This document shows, piece by piece, positions 1 to 5,162 of a stretch of DNA of 5,375 nucleotides. Under the pieces are notes generated by a model, which worked only from the letters and a program-made list of their open reading frames with translations, did not search any database and had not been told where the DNA came from. Each line of letters begins with the position of its first letter. Position 1 is the stretch's first letter. The translations under genes and the position numbers were made by a program. The stretch spans positions 1 to 5,375 of the forward strand of contig JAIOPF010000136.1 in the NCBI GenBank assembly GCA_021414045.1, in the 5' to 3' direction. The DNA comes from Deltaproteobacteria bacterium. Its GTDB lineage: Bacteria; UBA10199; DSSB01.

Positions 1-1214
1 CCCAAAGAATCGTCCAAAAAAATGGGGAATATTTCGCTGACATCGCCTTTTCCGGGGATGCCGGGGCCATCGTTTTCCGCCCCAAGGCGAATGGCGAAAT
101 GGAAATCGTGGCCCGAACCCAAGAACAATCCTTGGCCGCGAAGCAACGGGAAAAGGGTTTTTTGAAGAATACCCTCGAAATGCGCTGGTCCGACATCGCC
201 CACGTCGTCATGGGAGGCCTGGGATTGCGAGAAGAGGCGACCCCGTCCTCGATGGAAGTCGCGCTGAAGCCGGGCGACTGGACGCTCATGTTCTCCGATG
301 GTCCGGGCGATAATTTCGGCAAGGAAGAGCTGGGATTTTTATTAGAAGGTTGCAAGATTCCCGAAGAGGCGCGGGATCGCATCGTCGGGGAACTTCAGAA
401 AAAAATGGAGAGATTGTCCATTGCCCAGAATAAACTTTCCTTGGGCGAAGATGTTTTTGAAATTCCTCTCCTCACGGGAAGCGGTAAGGTTGAGCCGCGC
501 CACATGGTTCCCGTGGATGGGCTGACGGGCTACTACGTCGACAACGGGGGGCACGTCGTCGGCTCAGCCGTCGAATTTCGCGCGGAAGACGGAAGAACCC
601 TTGTCGGAGTCGAGGTCCCTTGGGCTCAAGGCCGTTTTTTGATCCAAGACGCGAAGGGAAACGTGACGGTGCTCAAGGGGAACTCTATCAAGGGCTTGGA
701 TTATTTTATGCCCGTCGACCGCTACAAGGCGGACAATTTGGCGATCCATGTTTATCATCACGAACTCGCCAAGCCGACGAATACGGAAAAAACTTTGACC
801 GAGACCGGCGAGGAAGACTGGGTTTTCTCCGAAGAGCTGGGCGATACCTATGTGAAAATAAGGCAGGAGGCCTCCGACCCGCTGGACCCGTCGCCAACCA
901 AGGGGACGCTCGTTTCCCTGGCGAACGTCCCTGATATCGCCAAGGTTGGCGGCGAGGAAATCGATTTTTCCCAAGCGACGAGGGACCCTCGAACGATCTT
1001 CACGCGCGAAGCGCCGAAGGGAGCCGGAAAGGAAACCGTGGAACTCCTGTTGTCGAAAGACTTGCTGGGCCAATACATCCTCGAGGCGAGGGGGTTGGCC
1101 TGGGGCGGAAATCCCCTCATCGTCGAGTACGGAGGGAAACCCTATCGTTTCAGCGCCTCGCAGCGGAAAATTTCGATCAAACCGCTGAACCGCTCCTCCG
1201 AAGGAGGGCGTTGA
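1..1214 (+). CDS. PP2C-type protein phosphatase with long C-terminal extension, 5'-truncated by window
   Basis: The reading frame is open from the first complete codon at base 3, giving 403 visible residues; the ATG at 99 lies inside the domain and is not the true start. Visible residues 1-150 read as the second half of a PP2C (PPM) phosphatase domain. GDAGAIVFRP at 18-27 matches the family's GDSRAxLxR strand, AHVVMGGLG (about 67-75) its 'N-x-x-TRALG' segment, and GDWTLMFSDGPGD at 91-103 the 'GDxLLLxSDGLxD' motif whose SDG aspartate binds metal. This family removes phosphate from Ser/Thr using two Mn/Mg ions, usually opposing Ser/Thr kinases. The last motif (normally G-x-DN/DD-x-T) is degenerate, at best LGEDVFEIPL near 147-156, so activity is uncertain. 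Residues about 165-403 look strand-rich with no family I recognise. The N-terminal metal motif (DGMGG type) lies outside the window. Family assignment is fairly sure, catalytic status is not. Confidence 0.75.
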   Translation, partial: QRIVQKNGEYFADIAFSGDAGAIVFRPKANGEMEIVARTQEQSLAAKQREKGFLKNTLEMRWSDIAHVVMGGLGLREEATPSSMEVALKPGDWTLMFSDGPGDNFGKEELGFLLEGCKIPEEARDRIVGELQKKMERLSIAQNKLSLGEDVFEIPLLTGSGKVEPRHMVPVDGLTGYYVDNGGHVVGSAVEFRAEDGRTLVGVEVPWAQGRFLIQDAKGNVTVLKGNSIKGLDYFMPVDRYKADNLAIHVYHHELAKPTNTEKTLTETGEEDWVFSEELGDTYVKIRQEASDPLDPSPTKGTLVSLANVPDIAKVGGEEIDFSQATRDPRTIFTREAPKGAGKETVELLLSKDLLGQYILEARGLAWGGNPLIVEYGGKPYRFSASQRKISIKPLNRSSEGGR

Positions 1215-1238
1215 TCAGGAATAGCGCCCGGAATTTTT
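1206..1238 (+). terminator. possible weak intrinsic terminator after the phosphatase gene
   Basis: GGGCG at 1206-1210 can pair with CGCCC at 1225-1229, extended inward by T-G, T-A and G-T pairs around an 8-base loop. A run of five T follows at 1234-1238, four bases after the stem. The stem includes the TGA stop codon. It competes with a second hairpin, CCTCC-GAA-GGAGG, at about 1195-1207. The wobble pairs and short T run make this only a candidate. Confidence 0.3.
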
Positions 1239-1380
1239 CGACGAGATTTTTCGAGACTCAGGCAACTGTCTACCGGTATACCCGAAGATAATCGAAACAC
1301 TCTTAGGCTCGGGGTCTATCCTCTTCAAACCACTCCAATAGATCCCTATTTCCTTATTTTTCGCATTCGAGGGGGGCATT
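1215..1380. other. intergenic region between phosphatase gene and 884-codon gene
   Basis: 166 bp with no gene visible. It holds a 9-base direct repeat (ATTTTTCGA at 1233-1241 and 1246-1254, period 13) and two overlapping palindromes, TACCGGTA at 1271-1278 and GGTATACC at 1275-1282, which could be an operator core. A GATAAT hexamer at 1287-1292 resembles a -10 box, but the bases 17 bp upstream (AACTGT) are not a -35. No promoter can be called with confidence; any promoter for the next gene should lie here, because the gap is long for a tight operon. Confidence 0.4.
1369..1376 (+). promoter_or_regulatory. ribosome binding site deciding the 1381 start
   Basis: GAGGGGGG lies four bases before the ATG at 1381, with its GAGG core eight bases away, a normal Shine-Dalgarno distance. 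The frame is open upstream only back to a TAG at 1339-1341 and contains no ATG or GTG there, so 1381 is the start. Confidence 0.75.
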
Positions 1381-4035
1381 ATGTTCGCTTCACAGCCCGG
1401 CCCGGCACGGGGCCAGGAACGATCCGTCCGCCTTCCAGGATACGAGGGCGGCGATCCTGCTTGGACCCCCGCGCAAGTTCGCGAGTGGGAAGCCCTGCAG
1501 AGGGAAGGAGATCCCCAGTTTCTCGCGGCCTCCCTACTGAATTTCGCTCGATCCTTGGAAATGCGGGGGCGAACGGCCTCCGCCGCCTCAGTCTATCTGT
1601 CCTTTCAGCAAGGTTCTCGAAAATTGCCTTTTTCTGAATTGGCGAATCAGAGGCTTGCCGTTTTGGGGGGGAGGGGCGGGTTTGGATCGCGATTGGAGCA
1701 TCAAGTCACGCCCTTTCTTCGGCAGGCCACGGACATTCCGATGCTGCTCGGAATGACGGCCGCCGGCCTGGCCTTTCAAGGGATGCGTTTCGCGACTCTC
1801 TCGAGGCTCTTGTCTTGTCCCGAAGCGAACTTGCTGACGCGGGGAAGGGGCGCCTTATGGACCGCGAGCGCCGCAGGTTTTGCGGCGGAAGTTCCAGCGC
1901 TGGTATTCGCCGAACGCGGCATGAATCGGGTCCTTGGCGATTCGAGGGAATCCGACCACGACTCTCTTGGCTTCAGCCTTTCCCAAGCGGCCCTGGAACT
2001 TTCCCTCCTGAAAGGCTCGACGGCCTTAGGTCGAGAATTCTTCGCTTCCGAAATTTCGCGTCAAACCACCTTGCTGGGCGGCATCTTATTGATGCATTCG
2101 ACCGAAGTCGCGCTAGGATGGCGAAGCGCCCAAGGTGGCGCCGGTTGGTTGCTGGAATCTTTGTCGACCTTGACGCAATTTCATGTTGGAGCTCAATGGT
2201 CCCGCGGCTTGTTGGGGAGGGCCTTCGAGGGATTATGGGCGGGGTTGGAAATCCGCGGGCGCGAAGTTGGATTTCCTATCCAAGCCTTCGCGGAGATGGT
2301 GACTTATCCACGGAGCCGGGCGTTTCCTCCCCATGTCATGATGAATTCCCGACTGAAAGAGGCCTCGGAAGATTTAGGCGGCAGGTCCGCAGAGTTCCAG
2401 GGCCGGCTGGGCCAAGCCTTGGGGAAAAACGAGGACTCCAAGCCGGTGGCCAAGCTTGCCGAAGAAATCGCCAAGCTTCCACCCGCCGAACAGGAGGCCT
2501 ATTCGGATTTGCTATTGGAGGCCCTCCCTCGAGTCCGCGCGGCTTCGCCCCAGGACCAGGTTGAGCGGATGGTCTTCGGCGCGACGGCTTGTTTTTCCTA
2601 CGTCGAAGAATTGAATCCGCTGCGCCGAGTCACCGGATCCTTTTACGATTCCTTGGTGCAGGTGGCCTTCGAGCGTAGCTTGGCGGAGCGCAACGGGAAT
2701 GCAATGGGATCGTTGATTCGCGCCGTCTCGGAACAGACGGGGGTGGCTGGCGTGGAAAAGTTCCTGCGCGGCCAAGGCTGGCATTCGCGATACGGCCTCG
2801 AAGTCCTCAGTTCCGCGGCGGGCGAGGCTTTGCCGTTGTCATGGGAGCGCGCCATCCACGCGATCCCGATGTCGAACTCCACCGCGACGAAGACCCTGAA
2901 ATCGGATTTCACCCGGCGCATGCTCGGGGATTATTTCCGCGCCTACCATGCTAAAAAAGTTCCCGCCGAAGGGAGGGCGGCATCTTCTCCGCATCCGATG
3001 GATCTTGTCGTCCTCGCCCGCGGCTTGAACCGCTTGCTTCGGATGATCCATGAAGAGCCCGCCTGGGGCGGAGTTTTCCAAAAGGTGACGGAAGTGGCTT
3101 TTCGTAGCCCCGTTCCGATGCTGCACTTCGATCGTTTGTTCAAGCTTCTCGCCACCGAAGGGCCCAGGGAAAAGATCGGGGATCTTGCTTTCCCGCCGAC
3201 TTTCGTTGGTGGGCCATGGCGCGCCAAAGTCGCCCGGAACGTCGGTGATGCGAACCTGGATCGGACGGGCGTTTCGATGAATGCGGGTTTCGAAACCGGT
3301 TTCATCGACGACCCTTCCTTCGCTAGGAAACTCGCGCGGTTTTACGGGGACCTTCCGGAGATGCTGGAAAACGAGTCGGCGGCCAGGCGCCGCGGGATCT
3401 TCCATCTGCGGGCCCAAGAATTATGGCGCCTGCGTGCCGCGGAGGAAATGGAGCCGACCTTTGGAGCCGGCGGCGCGAATTTGCAGCCCGTCGATTTTTT
3501 GCAATTGTTGGAGGTGCATCCGACCGCCACGGCGAAATCCGCGCGGCAGGCCTTCTCGCGCGGAAACCTCCAGTTGCAAATGCTGCCTTATCAAAAAATT
3601 CAAGGGTTATGGTCGCGGCAGGAGCAGAGCGCCGTCTCGAAGGCTCCCGTTCTCTCGCTCTTTTTGCCGGCCCCGAAAAGTCCCACGGGGCGCCCTTTGG
3701 TGGTTATCTCCGAGACTTCCCCTTACGCTCCTCCCGAGGAAAAGATCCGTCGCGCCCTGCGGCAGGTCGCCTGGGTGCTGCATGAATACGAACATTTCTC
3801 TCACCACCAGGAATTGCCCTTTCAAGATCCGGCCGGCCTGATGCGCGCGGAAATGCGCGCCTCGCTCGAGGAGCTGCACTTCCTGCTGAAAAACGGTGAG
3901 CTTTCGGAATGGGAAAAAATTCGCCCCTTGGCCGGAGAGGGACTCGGCATCTACCTGCGTTCCCGCGTCGAGCGGGATTATTTAGGCGAGCCGAGACTGC
4001 TCCCCTTTCCTTCCCAAGGACCGAAACGGTTCTGA
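1381..4035 (+). CDS. large protein of unknown function with C-terminal HExxH (candidate metallopeptidase)
   Basis: 884 residues, and not a family I recognise. There is no N-terminal signal peptide (MFASQPGPARGQERS is polar). Residues 30-95 look helical and repeat-like. Four hydrophobic, Gly/Ala-rich stretches at about 118-140, 158-177, 229-247 and 253-277 could be membrane or buried helices. A long helical middle follows (about 320-690, for example the charged stretch 354-378). The C-terminal part has a strand (RPLVVISE, 771-778), then a helix carrying HEYEH at 801-805 followed by FSHH, and an E824-x-x-A827 in the next helix. HExxH plus a downstream Glu is the zinc-binding layout of gluzincin peptidases; that is the only functional hint. 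The start is fixed by a strong Shine-Dalgarno. The gene lies 166 bp downstream of the phosphatase gene, same strand, and ends 3 bp from a converging gene. That it is a real gene is sure; the peptidase role is inference. Confidence 0.85.
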   Translation: MFASQPGPARGQERSVRLPGYEGGDPAWTPAQVREWEALQREGDPQFLAASLLNFARSLEMRGRTASAASVYLSFQQGSRKLPFSELANQRLAVLGGRGGFGSRLEHQVTPFLRQATDIPMLLGMTAAGLAFQGMRFATLSRLLSCPEANLLTRGRGALWTASAAGFAAEVPALVFAERGMNRVLGDSRESDHDSLGFSLSQAALELSLLKGSTALGREFFASEISRQTTLLGGILLMHSTEVALGWRSAQGGAGWLLESLSTLTQFHVGAQWSRGLLGRAFEGLWAGLEIRGREVGFPIQAFAEMVTYPRSRAFPPHVMMNSRLKEASEDLGGRSAEFQGRLGQALGKNEDSKPVAKLAEEIAKLPPAEQEAYSDLLLEALPRVRAASPQDQVERMVFGATACFSYVEELNPLRRVTGSFYDSLVQVAFERSLAERNGNAMGSLIRAVSEQTGVAGVEKFLRGQGWHSRYGLEVLSSAAGEALPLSWERAIHAIPMSNSTATKTLKSDFTRRMLGDYFRAYHAKKVPAEGRAASSPHPMDLVVLARGLNRLLRMIHEEPAWGGVFQKVTEVAFRSPVPMLHFDRLFKLLATEGPREKIGDLAFPPTFVGGPWRAKVARNVGDANLDRTGVSMNAGFETGFIDDPSFARKLARFYGDLPEMLENESAARRRGIFHLRAQELWRLRAAEEMEPTFGAGGANLQPVDFLQLLEVHPTATAKSARQAFSRGNLQLQMLPYQKIQGLWSRQEQSAVSKAPVLSLFLPAPKSPTGRPLVVISETSPYAPPEEKIRRALRQVAWVLHEYEHFSHHQELPFQDPAGLMRAEMRASLEELHFLLKNGELSEWEKIRPLAGEGLGIYLRSRVERDYLGEPRLLPFPSQGPKRF
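4017..4033. other. hairpin at the convergent junction (possible two-way transcript end)
   Basis: ACCG-AAA-CGGT at 4020-4030 is a perfect stem-loop. It extends outward with G4019-T4031, G4018-C4032 and A4017-T4033 to seven pairs. It covers the last codons of the 884-codon gene and lies just past the stop codon of the minus-strand gene. Neither side has a proper T run, so it is a poor intrinsic terminator but may help ends form or block exonucleases. Confidence 0.25.
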
Positions 4036-4038
4036 CGC

Positions 4039-4500
4039 TTATTTGCCCGCGAAAATTTCCAGCGAGTTGAGGACGTTGTATTTGCCGCCGACCAGCGGGA
4101 AAATCACCTCGAGTCCGGCCTTCGTTTTGTCGAATTCCATGACCGAGAAATTCGCCGAGGCGATCTGTTGCTTGGCTCGCGCCATGGTGTCGGGACAAGC
4201 GATGGGTTTGCTGCTGCAGAAAAGGGTCTGACGACCCTCGGTCGTGAAGGCCGCCCCGTTGTTTTCGAGGAAGCGGGCGGAGCCGTCGTCTCTCATGAGA
4301 AAGACGAAACTTTTGAAGGAACGTCCGACCTTGAGGATGGCCGTTCCGGCGAAGTCGTCGTGTTCGGTGTCGTTGTCCAGGTCGGTCAAAAAGCCGCCCG
4401 TGACTCCGATTTCGATGTCCGAGACCTTAAAGTCCTTTTCAATTTGGGCTTTAAAAGCCGATTCGAGTTTCGAATACGCGTAGCGATCAATGATACCCAT
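4039..4500 (-). CDS. 153-aa protein of unknown function, driven by a candidate sigma-54 promoter
   Basis: A small alpha/beta-looking protein that I do not recognise. It has no signal peptide and no membrane segment, so it is probably cytoplasmic. It starts with a likely amphipathic helix (about 5-24), followed by alternating strands. An acidic loop with D40-x-D42-x-D44 and a cluster of acidic residues to D49 resembles the start of a calcium-binding loop but lacks the final Glu of an EF-hand. Two cysteines, C95 and C102 (CSSKPIAC), could form a metal or redox pair. The start chosen is the ATG at 4500-4498. An in-frame ATG at 4512-4510 adds four residues, but it overlaps the GGAGG that sits five bases before the 4500 start, so it is probably part of the ribosome binding site. 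The gene converges with the 884-codon gene (3-bp gap) and diverges from tspO. Confidence 0.8.
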   Translation of the reverse strand: MGIIDRYAYSKLESAFKAQIEKDFKVSDIEIGVTGGFLTDLDNDTEHDDFAGTAILKVGRSFKSFVFLMRDDGSARFLENNGAAFTTEGRQTLFCSSKPIACPDTMARAKQQIASANFSVMEFDKTKAGLEVIFPLVGGKYNVLNSLEIFAGK

Positions 4501-4505
4501 GTGTG

Positions 4506-4510
4506 CCTCC
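4506..4510 (-). promoter_or_regulatory. Shine-Dalgarno GGAGG deciding the 4500 start
   Basis: On the minus strand GGAGG is followed by CACAC and then ATG, an ideal five-base spacing. The upstream in-frame ATG uses the first G of this motif and has no comparable motif ahead of it. Confidence 0.8.
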
Positions 4511-4541
4511 ATGGATGAATGTGGTTAAAGACGGAGGACTA

Positions 4542-4558
4542 AGCAAGGCAGGTGCCAA
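4542..4558 (-). promoter_or_regulatory. sigma-54 (RpoN) -24/-12 promoter for the 153-aa gene
   Basis: The minus strand reads TTGGCACCTGCCTTGCT. The known sigma-54 consensus is YTGGCACG-R-NNN-TTGCW; every conserved position matches except the G and R after TGGCAC. GG and GC are ten bases apart, as required. Placing the C of GC at -12 puts the transcription start near 4531, giving a leader of about 31 bases that contains the GGAGG site. Sigma-54 promoters need an ATP-driven enhancer-binding protein, so this gene is probably induced by a specific signal. No sigma-70 promoter is evident at the same place. Confidence 0.7.
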
Positions 4559-4651
4559 GAGTGCGCCGACCTAACAGACTGATATCCTTCATGACCCGCA
4601 AAAGCGCTTGGGATAGGGCCTGCCGAAAGATTGTTCAGGCTGCTTGATTGC

Positions 4652-4680
4652 TGGGCAAATATGGCGACATCTTCTAAGAT
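4652..4680 (+). promoter_or_regulatory. possible sigma-70-type promoter for tspO, giving a leaderless transcript
   Basis: TGGGCA at 4652-4657 (four of six to TTGACA) and TAAGAT at 4675-4680 (four of six to TATAAT, and fitting TANNNT) are 17 bp apart. The -10 ends six bases before the ATG at 4687, so transcription would start at or next to the start codon. tspO has no Shine-Dalgarno, which agrees with a leaderless message. The match is modest and the -10 lies within the palindrome. Confidence 0.3.
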
Positions 4681-4688
4681 GCCGCCAT
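4661..4688. repeat. 28-bp near-perfect palindrome covering the tspO start codon
   Basis: The left arm ATGGCGACATCTT (4661-4673) and right arm AAGATGCCGCCAT (4676-4688) are reverse complements at 12 of 13 positions, separated by CT. In DNA this is a good dyad for a dimeric regulator. It lies at about -130 to -157 from the predicted sigma-54 start point of the divergent gene, the usual place for an enhancer site. In RNA it would be a strong hairpin that hides the first two bases of the tspO ATG. Either role is inference; the symmetry itself is directly visible. Confidence 0.65.
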
Positions 4689-5160
4689 GAATAAAAAGTC
4701 CCCGTTGGCTCTTTTAGGTTTCTTGCTCCTCAGCCTGTTTGTACAGGCCGCGGGAGCTTTTGCCACCTTTCCGGAAATTGCGACTTGGTACCGGACCCTG
4801 CAAATGCCCTCGTGGAATCCGCCGCCGGCGATTTTCGGCCCCGTTTGGACGGTGCTATATGCCTTGATGGCGGTGGCCGCCTGGTTGGCGTGGCGCGAGG
4901 TGGGGATGCGCAGCGGGGCGCTTCGGCTTTACTTGCTTCAGCTAATGCTGAATTTGCTGTGGTCTTTTCTCTTTTTTTGGGGACATTCGATCTCCCTGGG
5001 CTTGATCGATATTTTGCTGCTGTGGCTCGCGATCGGCGCGACGACGCTTTCCTTTTGGCGGGTCCGGCCTTTGGCGGGGGCCTTGATGTTGCCGTATTGG
5101 GCTTGGGTAAGCTTTGCCGCCGCGCTTAATTTCGCCATTTGGCGATTGAATCGCGGCTGA
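4687..5160 (+). CDS. tspO: TspO/MBR family membrane protein (tryptophan-rich sensory protein)
   Basis: 157 residues, the normal length for TspO, the bacterial relative of the mitochondrial translocator protein. Five membrane helices can be placed at about 6-25, 50-70, 79-98, 102-123 and 128-153. Family signatures are clear: WYxxLxxPxWNPP and FGPVWTxLYxLM (34-61), LNLLWSFLFF (88-97) and PYWAWVSFAAALNFAIWRLN (136-155); the last helix normally helps line the ligand pocket. TspO proteins bind porphyrins such as protoporphyrin IX and cholesterol-like ligands, and are linked to tetrapyrrole, oxygen and stress responses; which ligand applies here is unknown. The ATG at 4687 gives the typical short N-terminus before helix 1. 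No ribosome binding site precedes it; the start codon lies in a palindrome and overlaps the stop of a nine-codon frame (4661-4690) as ATGA. The gene is divergent from the 153-aa gene and converges with the channel gene with a 2-bp gap. Confidence 0.95.
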   Translation: MNKKSPLALLGFLLLSLFVQAAGAFATFPEIATWYRTLQMPSWNPPPAIFGPVWTVLYALMAVAAWLAWREVGMRSGALRLYLLQLMLNLLWSFLFFWGHSISLGLIDILLLWLAIGATTLSFWRVRPLAGALMLPYWAWVSFAAALNFAIWRLNRG

Positions 5161-5162
5161 GT

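Noticed and set aside
99..101. ATG at 99 as the start of the phosphatase gene
   Set aside because: The frame is open to the left edge, and the residues before 99 carry the conserved GDAGAIVFRP strand of the PP2C domain, so the real start is outside the window.
1264..1292. Sigma-70 promoter using GATAAT at 1287-1292
   Set aside because: The hexamer 17 bp upstream is AACTGT, which does not resemble TTGACA, so the -10 alone is not enough.
2839..3417. Long minus-strand open frame (192 codons) inside the 884-codon gene, plus plus-strand frames such as 1815-2564 and 3281-3841
   Set aside because: Their products are Arg/Pro/Gly-rich, low-complexity shadows typical of GC-rich coding DNA. The 884-codon frame has a good ribosome binding site and protein-like composition throughout.
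4498..4512. ATG at 4512-4510 as the start of the minus-strand 153-aa gene, giving 157 residues
   Set aside because: This ATG overlaps the GGAGG that is ideally spaced for the next in-frame ATG at 4500, and it has no ribosome binding site of its own.
4168..4518. Open frame of 116 codons on the plus strand across the 153-aa gene
   Set aside because: It is antisense to a gene that has a promoter and ribosome binding site. Its product has no family features and looks like a codon-bias shadow.
4619..4640. GCCTG...CAGGC inverted repeat as an attenuator or second enhancer half-site
   Set aside because: Only five pairs with a 12-base loop and no T run; expected by chance.
4641..4655. IHF site between the palindrome and the sigma-54 promoter (AATCAA on the minus strand)
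   Set aside because: The first half matches WATCAA, but the TTR half at the required spacing is missing.
5132..5154. Alternative hairpins TCGCCA/TGGCGA and GCGAT/ATCGC at the end of tspO as a terminator
   Set aside because: They lie inside the coding sequence, exclude each other, and no T run follows on either strand.
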